A stretch of 64,000 nucleotides of DNA from an uncultured Christensenellaceae bacterium (GTDB lineage Bacteria > Bacillota > Clostridia > Christensenellales > Borkfalkiaceae): contig CAJULB010000001.1 of assembly GCA_910587005.1 (NCBI GenBank), positions 186,001 through 250,000 on the forward strand, in the 5' to 3' direction. This document shows positions 26,289-32,808 of the stretch, one piece after another. Within the stretch, counting starts at the first letter, position 1. The number at the start of each line of letters is the position of its first letter. Position numbers and translations under genes: made by a program. Under the pieces are notes generated by a model. The model had not been told where the DNA came from. It did not search any database and worked only from the letters and a program-made list of their open reading frames with translations.

Positions 26289-26372
26289 GTTCCTTCTTTA
26301 AAAGGGGTTGCGACACGATTTGAAAAAATCGGGGACTGTTGCCGCAGACCTTAAAAACTACTCCCTCTCAAC
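26277..26372 (-). ncRNA. Candidate yybP-ykoY (Mn2+) riboswitch
   Basis: The leader closes with an 8-bp helix, GTTGAGAG (26365-26372) with CTTTCGAC (26277-26284). Immediately inside lie GGGAGTAG on the 5' side and ACAAGA on the 3' side. These are the conserved boxes flanking P1 in the yybP-ykoY class as I remember it (GGGGAGUAG and GCAAGA). The interior has TGCGGCA/TGTCGCA and CGATTT/AAATCG helices, which I could not fully match to the consensus. P1 formation would block the adjoining terminator, giving ligand-on control of a cation antiporter. Confidence 0.58.
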
Positions 26373-26397
26373 GGTATGAATTTTAGCAAAAAAAGAA

Positions 26398-27834
26398 TTA
26401 TTCTGTCAAGCGCTTGATTGCAAGATGCAGGTTTTTTATTATATCGTTTGCGGTTGCGCAGTATTCCGTCTTTTGTTCTGCGGAAATTTCCGCGGTTTTA
26501 CCGAGTACATACGCGGAGCACACCGCCGCTTCGAACGGTTTGACTCCGCGGGCAAGCGTTCCGCAAAGAAAACCAGAAAGAATATCGCCGCTGCCGCCTT
26601 TGGCAAGCGCGGTGTTCCCACTAATATTAAACGCTGTGCGCGTTCCGTCCGTGATTATGCTGACCGCGCTTTTCAACAAAACCGTTACGTTATACCGCTT
26701 TGCAAATTGTTTTGCAAGGTCAACGGGCGCGGACTGAATTTCTTCAACGCTTTTATTTGTAAGGCGGGAAAACTCTTTCAAATGCGGGGTTACGATAACG
26801 TTGCATTTTTTGTTGCAGCCGAGAATTTCAACGCCGAACCTTGCAAGACTGTTAAGCGCGTCCGCGTCGATTACAAGCGTTCCGCAATAATCTTTAAGCA
26901 GAGTTTTTATTGTGCCGTAAAGCCGTTCGCTTACCCCGCACCCCATTCCGACAGCGATTGCCCGAGAGGTTAAATCAGGGACTTCCGCAAAAATTGCGGA
27001 GGGATATTTCGGCGCGAGAGCGAGCTTTACTTTTTCGGTTGAGACAAGCTTTACGTACCCGCAGCCCGACTTTAAAGCCGCGGACGCGGCAAGCGCAGGC
27101 GCACCGATATATTTGTCCGAACCGGCTATAATATCAGCCGTGCCGAAGGTGCCTTTGTGCGAGTTGCGCGGACGCTTCGGAAAATATTTTTTCACGTCGC
27201 AACCGCCGTATATGTTAATATATTCGTTATGCGGGCAAACTATGCCGATATCTTTTTTAACAATCTTTCCGCAATAGTCCGTACCGTCGTTTAAAAACAT
27301 ACCGGCTTTATATTCCGCTATCGCAACGGTTAAATCCGCTTTTACGGCGCAACCCATAATAAGACCGTTATCTCCGTTAAGCCCGCTGGGAATATCGGCG
27401 GAAATAACGTACGCGCACGATTTATTGATTTTTTCTATAACTTCCGCATACTGCCCGGAAACCTCGCGGCACAAGCCCGTACCGAATATGCAATCGACTA
27501 TAATTGCCCCGCATATATCATTGATATAACCGCATTTGCAGGCTTGTTTAGCTTGCTTGCAATCATGCGACAGATTGCCGTTGAAAGCGTAAATTTTTAC
27601 GTTGAAACCGCGTTTTAAAAGCTCCTGCGCGCAAACGTAACCGTCGCCGCCGTTATTGCCCGTTCCGCATACGGCTAAAATATCTTTTGCGTTAAGCGCT
27701 ATTGCGGTTTTTTCAACCTCGTCTGCGATACCCTTGCCCGCGTTTTCCATCAATTGCCCCGCGGATATGCCGAGGTTTTGAATTGTATGACGGTCACATT
27801 CGCGCATTTGCGCGTTCAACAAAACTTTTTCCAT
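26398..27834 (-). CDS. nnr: Bifunctional NAD(P)HX epimerase/dehydratase
   Basis: Nnr repairs hydrated NAD(P)H. The 478-residue protein fuses an N-terminal YjeF_N epimerase domain (VCGTGNNGGDGYVCAQELLKRG, VDCIFGTGL, ADIPSGLNGDNG) to a C-terminal ADP-dependent dehydratase domain (KGTFGTADIIAGSDKYIGAPALAA, VTPHLKEFSRL, ALAKGGSGDILSG). The start ATG at 27834 overlaps the birA stop by one base (TAATG). No terminator is seen between nnr and the antiporter leader apart from the one inside it, so that leader may also receive readthrough. Confidence 0.95.
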   Translation of the reverse strand: MEKVLLNAQMRECDRHTIQNLGISAGQLMENAGKGIADEVEKTAIALNAKDILAVCGTGNNGGDGYVCAQELLKRGFNVKIYAFNGNLSHDCKQAKQACKCGYINDICGAIIVDCIFGTGLCREVSGQYAEVIEKINKSCAYVISADIPSGLNGDNGLIMGCAVKADLTVAIAEYKAGMFLNDGTDYCGKIVKKDIGIVCPHNEYINIYGGCDVKKYFPKRPRNSHKGTFGTADIIAGSDKYIGAPALAASAALKSGCGYVKLVSTEKVKLALAPKYPSAIFAEVPDLTSRAIAVGMGCGVSERLYGTIKTLLKDYCGTLVIDADALNSLARFGVEILGCNKKCNVIVTPHLKEFSRLTNKSVEEIQSAPVDLAKQFAKRYNVTVLLKSAVSIITDGTRTAFNISGNTALAKGGSGDILSGFLCGTLARGVKPFEAAVCSAYVLGKTAEISAEQKTEYCATANDIIKNLHLAIKRLTE

Positions 27835-28514
27835 TACAGTCTTAAAGAGACCTCCGCCGAGCTGATTTCAAGCACTTTTCCGTTACGGTTTACAATCAAT
27901 CTGCCATCGTCCGTTATATCGAGCGCGGTTGCCGTATATGTTTCGCTGTCCGTATGCAGTGTAACCTCTTTGCCGAACCATTTTATATATTTTTTGTAAT
28001 CGGCAACGGTAAAGCTTTTTTGCAGGCTTGCAATATGGACGTTTTTAACCGCCTGTAAATCGAATTTTTTACACGCAATTTCGCGCATTGATACGGCAAT
28101 ATCCTTTAATTCCGACGGTAACGTATTATTCACGTTTATTCCCATACCGACAATAGAACGGCGGATATTTGCGCCGGCAAAGGTGTTTTCAATCAGCGTT
28201 CCGCAGATTTTTCTGCCGTTTACAAGCACGTCGTTAGCCCAGCGGATAGCAGGATTAATACCGAAAAATTCAAGCGTTTTGCACACCGCAACGCAGGAAT
28301 CGACCATAATTTTAAAAGCGTTTGAAGCGGGAAAATTTTCATAAAAACGCATTACTGAAATGTACAGCCCGCCGTCTGCGGAAGAAAAGCTTCTGCCTTT
28401 TGTGCCCTTGCCCGCAGTCTGGCGCACGGCGGTTACAATCGTATCTTCCTCACCGTCAAGCCGTTTCAGATATTCGTTGGTGCTGTCCGTTTCTTCAAGC
28501 TCAATAATCTTCAT
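27834..28514 (-). CDS. birA: Biotin--[acetyl-CoA-carboxylase] ligase, no DNA-binding domain
   Basis: BirA attaches biotin to carboxylase carrier domains. The start is put at the ATG at 28514 (MKIIELEETDSTNEYLKRL), which follows GGGAG and overlaps recX by 14 bases. The upstream extension of the frame runs through recX. This gives 226 residues, a ligase without the N-terminal repressor domain. TVVTAVRQTAGKGTKGR..FSSADGGLY is the biotinyl-AMP site, and IRWANDVLVNGRKICGTLIE is the other hallmark. A Lys-Gly variant (GKGTKGR) replaces the common GRGRxGR. Confidence 0.92.
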   Translation of the reverse strand: MKIIELEETDSTNEYLKRLDGEEDTIVTAVRQTAGKGTKGRSFSSADGGLYISVMRFYENFPASNAFKIMVDSCVAVCKTLEFFGINPAIRWANDVLVNGRKICGTLIENTFAGANIRRSIVGMGINVNNTLPSELKDIAVSMREIACKKFDLQAVKNVHIASLQKSFTVADYKKYIKWFGKEVTLHTDSETYTATALDITDDGRLIVNRNGKVLEISSAEVSLRL

Positions 28515-29118
28515 TTCCGCTCCCGAGGTTATCAACCGCAGACTTTGCAGTATCGTAAGAAAAGCCCTTTGACAGCAGATATTTATAACCTTTATACAGA
28601 TTTTCTTTTGTTTGTTCCTTGCCGCGGAGGTATTTTTCAAGTATTCTCAAAGCTTCAGAGCTATCCTCCTCCAACTCTTCGAGCGCGCTTGAAATAGCGC
28701 TTTTTTCGGCTCCGCGCTTTATTAGGTCAACCTCCAAAGCGCGTTTGCCTTTGCCCTTTACGCTGTTGACGTAGGCGCGGCAGTAGGCTTCGTCATCGGC
28801 AAGTCTATAGTATTCCAGACGTTCCATAACGTACGAAGCAACCGCGTCCGTATAGCCCTTTTTGGCAAGAAAATCGCGTATTTGCTTTTTTGTTTTCATT
28901 GTTGCGGAAATGTGCGTCATCGCCTTATCCAGCGCCTGCGATTTTTCGGTTGCAAGCTGAATTTCGTCAAGCTTGTTCTTTTCAATCTGCATTCCCGCCT
29001 TTAAGTGATATTTTATTGCAACTTCCAATTTTATTCCGCAGTAAAAACGCCCGTCCACATACACGCTGCAACGGGTTTTGTCCTTGACCTGCGGTTCGAT
29101 TGAAGTTATTTCCGCCAT
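28501..29118 (-). CDS. recX: Regulatory protein RecX
   Basis: RecX modulates RecA filaments. The 205-residue helical protein has the three-repeat RecX layout. This includes ALDKAMTHISATMKTKKQIRDFLAKKGY, YYRLADDEAYCRAYVNSVKGKGKRALEVDLIKRG with the RRL-like turn, and a third repeat GYKYLLSKGFSYDTAKSAVD. An N-terminal beta segment precedes them, as in Firmicutes RecX. recA is not in the window. It overlaps birA downstream and follows the FlaR-like gene by three bases. Confidence 0.9.
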   Translation of the reverse strand: MAEITSIEPQVKDKTRCSVYVDGRFYCGIKLEVAIKYHLKAGMQIEKNKLDEIQLATEKSQALDKAMTHISATMKTKKQIRDFLAKKGYTDAVASYVMERLEYYRLADDEAYCRAYVNSVKGKGKRALEVDLIKRGAEKSAISSALEELEEDSSEALRILEKYLRGKEQTKENLYKGYKYLLSKGFSYDTAKSAVDNLGSGNEDY

Positions 29119-29121
29119 ATA

Positions 29122-29625
29122 TCACACCTGATTCTTTAAATATTCATTGAGTTTTCTGCGGGTTTTAAACGCCAAAACCTCGCCTCGGCTTTCCGAAATT
29201 ATTTTATTGAATTCATTTCTGCGTTTGCGCGTTCTGCCTTTGAAAAGTATCCACAGCGCAAATTCCAAATCAAATTTTTCCTTGCACGGACAGTCGCCGC
29301 GGATTTCGCCTTTATATTTTTTATAGCGTTTAACTGCCGAATTGAAGCAGAAAAAGCGGTTGTAATTCAAATAAAACAATTTGTCGCATTCCGCAAAGCG
29401 TTCAAGGCAGATTTTAAAATAATTACCGTCGATAACCCAGCCTTCGGAATTTTCCGCCATAAAAGCGCGGACTATTTCTGCCTGTTCTTCCCTTGTACGG
29501 TATTGCCATTCGCCGTACCAGTACGTTGCGTCAAGATGCAGTACGGGCAGATTGTATTTTTCGCCTAAAATTTTTGCAAGCGTTGACTTGCCCGCGCCGC
29601 TGTGACCTGTTACGCAAATTTTCAT
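29122..29625 (-). CDS. P-loop NTPase, FlaR/adenylate-kinase-like
   Basis: This 167-residue protein begins MKICVTGHSGAGKSTLAKIL, a Walker A. It continues with LHLDATYWYGEWQYRTREEQ and GWVIDGNYF, which are signatures of the FlaR group (once called topology modulation proteins, related to adenylate and shikimate kinases). The substrate is not known. AAAGGAAG precedes the ATG. The 116-base spacer before it carries a hairpin (6 bp plus 5 bp) and an ACGGTTA/TAACCGT repeat without a T-tract. Confidence 0.8.
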   Translation of the reverse strand: MKICVTGHSGAGKSTLAKILGEKYNLPVLHLDATYWYGEWQYRTREEQAEIVRAFMAENSEGWVIDGNYFKICLERFAECDKLFYLNYNRFFCFNSAVKRYKKYKGEIRGDCPCKEKFDLEFALWILFKGRTRKRRNEFNKIISESRGEVLAFKTRRKLNEYLKNQV

Positions 29626-29741
29626 AAGCTTAAATTTCTTCCTTTAACCTGTTTATGAAACCGTGCAGATAAGTCCTGTCTGCGGTTTCGCAAAAAGTCA
29701 GGTTCCGTTGCCCACGGTTATTTAGCTAACCGTTGATTCAC

Positions 29742-30374
29742 CTATAATTTGAACGGAAAAAAGTATTCCCTAATTTTTTCGATTTTAATTTTGCCGTTTA
29801 AACGGTTAATAAGGTTGGAGTTAAACCCTTGCTCTGCGCTCTTTTTTACCGCAACGGTGAATATTACTTCGTTCAAGTACTCGGTGTTTATTATATCCGC
29901 GCTGTTTTCACCGAAAAAACGCATTGCCGTATCAACAAAAGGATAATCGACTGTGTAACGGCTTTCGGCGCACGTTTCGTACAATACCTTTTGAGCCGCG
30001 GCTAAATTTTCGGCAACTGCGCCCGAATACGCGCGGACAAGTCCGCCCGCGCCGAGCTTGATTCCGCCGAAATAGCGCGTAACCACAACGGCAACCTCGA
30101 AAAGAGAGTTGTTTTTGATAACTTCAAGCATGGGCATACCAGCCGTGCCCTGCGGTTCGTTATCGTCCGAAAAACGCAGAAAATTGCCGAGATTATCGCA
30201 GATATACGCATAACAGTTGTGTGTAGCGTCGGCAAACTCCGCGGAAACTTCGGCAATAAAGCGCTTTGCCTGCTCCTCGCTTTCAACGCGGCGCGAGGTG
30301 GTTATAAAGCGCGATTTTTCTATAATTTTTTGCGTTCGGCATTCGCCGAGCACGGATAAATATTTTTCGGGCAT
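29742..30374 (-). CDS. YigZ/IMPACT family protein
   Basis: The start is put at the ATG at 30374 (MPEKYLSVLGECR). The frame is open further upstream, but there it reads through a dispersed intergenic repeat. The 210-residue protein has the IMPACT block FIAEVSAEFADATHNCYAYI, SDDNEPQGTAGMPML and VVVTRYFGGIKLGAGGLVRAYSG, then a DUF1949-like C-terminal domain. Relatives are linked to translation control, but no firm activity is known. It follows tyrS after an intergenic stretch rich in C-runs. Confidence 0.87.
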   Translation of the reverse strand: MPEKYLSVLGECRTQKIIEKSRFITTSRRVESEEQAKRFIAEVSAEFADATHNCYAYICDNLGNFLRFSDDNEPQGTAGMPMLEVIKNNSLFEVAVVVTRYFGGIKLGAGGLVRAYSGAVAENLAAAQKVLYETCAESRYTVDYPFVDTAMRFFGENSADIINTEYLNEVIFTVAVKKSAEQGFNSNLINRLNGKIKIEKIREYFFPFKL

Positions 30375-30405
30375 AATGTTTTTATGAGCGTTATAATACA
30401 CAATC

Positions 30406-30433
30406 AGATGCTTCGCCAAGGCTCAGCATGACA
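30406..30433. repeat. Short dispersed intergenic repeat, copy 2
   Basis: CAGATGCTTCGCCAAGGCTCAGCATGAC matches the element at 10037-10066 at most positions, with the inner hairpin sequence changed. It is followed by a run of nine C residues (30448-30456) and a second C-run. Confidence 0.5.
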
Positions 30434-30519
30434 CATTTCAATAGCCACCCCCCCCCTTAATCCCCCCGCCAAAGGCAGAGTGAAAGCTGTTTTTCCTTTA
30501 CCAAAGACAGCGGGCGGTT

Positions 30520-31704
30520 TTATATAAGGTTGATTTTGACGTGGACTTTTTTACCCTTATGAATAACGTCGCCGCTGACAACGGGCGCGTTTATGTCCGT
30601 GACTTTATTTTCGTTAAGCGAAACGCCGCCCTGCTGGATAAGTCTGCGGGCTTCGCCGTTGCTGGCGCAAATTCCCGCCGCGACAAGCACGGGAATAATT
30701 GTTGCGCTTTCAACCTTAACGGTTTTTTCGGGCAGTTCGCCGCCGCCTCCGAAAGCCGCTTTCGCCATAGCCTGCGCTTTTGACGCTTTTTCTTCGCCGT
30801 GCACAAGCTTAGTCAGCTCGAAAGCCAAAATCTCTTTCTTTTCGTTTATTCGGCTTGAATCCCACTTTTCCATTTCCTCTATTTCCGATATGGGAATGAA
30901 CGTAAGCATTTTTATGCACTTCATAACGTCGGCATCGTCTACGTTGCGCCAGTACTGATAAAAATCGTACACGGGGGTTTTGTTTTCGTCAAGCCACACC
31001 GCGCCCTTTGCGGTTTTGCCCATTTTTTTGCCCTCGCTGTTCAAAAGCAGGGTTATAGTCATTGCGTAAGCGTCTTTGCCGGTCTTTTTGCGGATAAGCT
31101 CGGTTCCCGCAAGCATATTGCTCCACTGGTCGTCGCCGCCGAACTGCATATTACAGCCGTACTTTTCGTTCAGGTGGTAAAAATCGTACGCCTGCATAAT
31201 CATATAGTTGAATTCAAGGAAGCTTAACCCCTTTTCCATGCGCTGTTTGTAGCACTCGGCGCGGAGCATATTGTTTACGGTGAAGCATGTGCCGACTTCG
31301 CGCAACAGCTCGATATAATTAAGCCCCAACAGCCAGTCTGCGTTATTTGCTATTATCGCCTTGCCCTCGCCGAAGTCGATAAACCGCTCCATCTGCTTTT
31401 TGAAGCAGTCGCAGTTATGTTGAATTGTTTCGGGCGTGAGCATATTGCGCATATCCGTTCTGCCCGTGGGGTCGCCGATATAGCCTGTGCCGCCGCCGAG
31501 CAAAACCACCGGTTGATTACCCGCCATTTGCAGTCTTTTCATAAGGCACAGCGCCATAAAGTGCCCGACGTGCAGACTGTCCGCCGTGGGGTCGAAGCCG
31601 ATATAGAATTTTGCGCCGCCGCCGTTGATTAAATCTTTAATTTCCTTTTCGTCAGTAACCTGCGCTATTAACCCGCGCTTTTGCAGTTCTTCGAATATTT
31701 TCAT
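30520..31704 (-). CDS. tyrS: Tyrosyl-tRNA synthetase
   Basis: TyrRS charges tRNA-Tyr. The 394-residue class I enzyme has FDPTADSLHVGHFMAL (HIGH-type motif), GYIGDPTGR, GGDDQWSNM, a KMSKS variant KKMGKTAKG, and a C-terminal S4 domain (EARRLIQQGGVSLNENK). This corresponds to the TyrRS group without the longer Bacillus linker. AAAGGAG precedes the ATG. No T-box can be seen. Instead the 200-base leader encodes a Tyr-rich peptide followed by alternative hairpins and a terminator, which predicts induction when charged tRNA-Tyr is short. Confidence 0.96.
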   Translation of the reverse strand: MKIFEELQKRGLIAQVTDEKEIKDLINGGGAKFYIGFDPTADSLHVGHFMALCLMKRLQMAGNQPVVLLGGGTGYIGDPTGRTDMRNMLTPETIQHNCDCFKKQMERFIDFGEGKAIIANNADWLLGLNYIELLREVGTCFTVNNMLRAECYKQRMEKGLSFLEFNYMIMQAYDFYHLNEKYGCNMQFGGDDQWSNMLAGTELIRKKTGKDAYAMTITLLLNSEGKKMGKTAKGAVWLDENKTPVYDFYQYWRNVDDADVMKCIKMLTFIPISEIEEMEKWDSSRINEKKEILAFELTKLVHGEEKASKAQAMAKAAFGGGGELPEKTVKVESATIIPVLVAAGICASNGEARRLIQQGGVSLNENKVTDINAPVVSGDVIHKGKKVHVKINLI

Positions 31705-31754
31705 TTTGAACTCCTTTCGTTAAAATTTTAACACTTGCACGAAAATTTTGCAAT

Positions 31755-31860
31755 AAAAAAACAGTTTACCTTGTGGATAAACCGCCTTTAACTGCTTTTT
31801 TATTTGCCTGCAAACGGATTTATTCCACGGAAAACTGCGTATTGCCGTAATAGCAATACG
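31755..31860 (-). promoter_or_regulatory. tyrS transcription attenuator (protector, antiterminator, terminator)
   Basis: Three competing helices are visible on the minus strand. The protector is CGTATTGC/GCAATACG (31853-31860 with 31838-31845), over the Tyr codons. The antiterminator pairs CAGTTTTCCGTGGA (31824-31837) with TCCACAAGGTAAACTG (31762-31777), about 13 bp with one mismatch and a two-base bulge. The terminator is CGGTTTATCC/GGTAAACTG with an ACAA loop, then seven T (31755-31784). The antiterminator takes the terminator 3' arm. A ribosome at the leader stop codon would cover the antiterminator 5' arm. Confidence 0.75.
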
Positions 31861-31903
31861 TATATCCGCAAGATAAACCGTTAACATTTGCAAAAATTTT
31901 CAT
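31820..31903 (-). CDS. tyrS leader peptide, Tyr-rich
   Basis: This 27-codon ORF lies between a consensus promoter and the tyrS terminator. Residues 14-19 read YTYCYY, so four Tyr codons fall within six. Overall it starts MKIFANVNG and ends with QFSVE. Transcription should begin at the A of its ATG, six bases after TAAAGT, so the peptide would be read from a leaderless mRNA. Its role is inferred by analogy with trp and other amino-acid leader peptides: ribosome stalling at Tyr codons when charged tRNA-Tyr is low. It has no other recognisable feature. Confidence 0.72.
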   Translation of the reverse strand: MKIFANVNGLSCGYTYCYYGNTQFSVE

Positions 31904-31909
31904 AGGCTC

Positions 31910-31938
31910 ACTTTAACATATGCGCGCGGAGTTGTCAA
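31910..31938 (-). promoter_or_regulatory. tyrS promoter
   Basis: TTGACA (31933-31938), a 17-base spacer and TAAAGT (31910-31915). It begins just past the sigK stop codon. The predicted +1 falls on the leader-peptide ATG. Confidence 0.8.
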
Positions 31939-31939
31939 G

Positions 31940-32644
31940 TCAATCGGTAAAAAAGTCGTCCTTATTCAAGCATTCGCGCGCTTTTTCTATTGCGCGCTTT
32001 TCGATACGCGATATGTACGAGCGGGAAATACCCAAAGCCTGCGCAACCTCCCTTTGAGGAAGCGCAACCCCGTCTTCAAGACCGTAGCGCATTGAAATTA
32101 TGGTAAATTCGCGCTTGTTGAGAATGGTTTTTAAAAGCGCAACGAATTTTTCGCGCTGGATACTTTTTTCAACCTGAGCAAAAACGCTGTCCTCCTTTTC
32201 GTAAAGCAGGTCTATAAGCGTAAGCTCGTTTCCGTCCTTATCCGTGCCGACGGGGTCGGTTATGGAAACTACGTTTTTATGTTTTTTGCCCGAGCGCAAA
32301 AGCATTAAAATTTCGTTTTCTATACACCGCGCGGTATAAGTTGCAAGCTGGGTTCCCTTGCCGTCGCGGTAGGTGTTAATCGCCTTTATAAGCCCTATCG
32401 AGCCGACTGAAATCAAGTCGTCCGTTTCCGCCGCTCCGCTGTATTTTTTGACTATATGCGCGACAAGGCGCATATTGTGCTTAATTAAAATTTCCCTTGC
32501 ATTTTTATCACCCTTGCGGGATAGCTCCAAGTACTTTTTTTCCTCCTCGGGGGAAAGCGGTTTGGGGAACGTGCCCTTGTTTTGCACCATTCCCGTAAAA
32601 AAGAAAATTTTGCTGAATAATAAACTTAAAAAATCAAAAAACAT
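31940..32644 (-). CDS. sigK: RNA polymerase sporulation sigma factor sigma-K (pro-form)
   Basis: SigK directs late mother-cell transcription during endospore formation. The 234-residue protein starts with a hydrophobic pro-sequence (MFFDFLSLLFSKIFFFTG), as in pro-sigma-K. This is followed by PKPLSPEEEKKYLEL, region 2 (NMRLVAHIVKKYSG, DLISVGSIGLIKAINTY, LATYTARCIENEILM) and region 4 (QREVAQALGISRSYISRIEKRA). The gene is whole, not split by a skin element. AAGGAG precedes the ATG. The upstream region has a sigma-E-like promoter and SpoIIID-like ACAAAC boxes, fitting the expected cascade. Confidence 0.93.
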   Translation of the reverse strand: MFFDFLSLLFSKIFFFTGMVQNKGTFPKPLSPEEEKKYLELSRKGDKNAREILIKHNMRLVAHIVKKYSGAAETDDLISVGSIGLIKAINTYRDGKGTQLATYTARCIENEILMLLRSGKKHKNVVSITDPVGTDKDGNELTLIDLLYEKEDSVFAQVEKSIQREKFVALLKTILNKREFTIISMRYGLEDGVALPQREVAQALGISRSYISRIEKRAIEKARECLNKDDFFTD

Positions 32645-32683
32645 ACGCTTTCTCCTTTTGCGGAAATATTTCCGCGGGATATT

Positions 32684-32711
32684 AGCATATGTTTTTGACA
32701 GTTTGTACTAT
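32684..32711 (-). promoter_or_regulatory. Candidate sigma-E/sigma-K promoter of sigK
   Basis: CATATGCT (32684-32691) resembles the sigma-E -10 (CATACAnT) and contains CATAnnnTA. ATA (32709-32711) lies 17 bases upstream. ACAAACTG and GGACAAACAG nearby resemble SpoIIID sites. A perfect 16-base palindrome GCGGAAATATTTCCGC sits in the 5' UTR. No sigma-A promoter is evident. Confidence 0.45.
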
Positions 32712-32808
32712 TCTTTTACTGTTTGTCCTTTTTATGTAAAATTGATACTTAGGCGTACATTAGCAAAAAAGCGCAGGTTGACGCAGTTATGCAATGAATA
32801 TATGCGTG

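Noticed and set aside
31705..31939. T-box riboswitch in front of tyrS
   Set aside because: No AGGGTGGNACCGCG-type box and no stem I layout. The nearest TGGA does not match the tRNA-Tyr end. The leader-peptide attenuator explains the sequence better.
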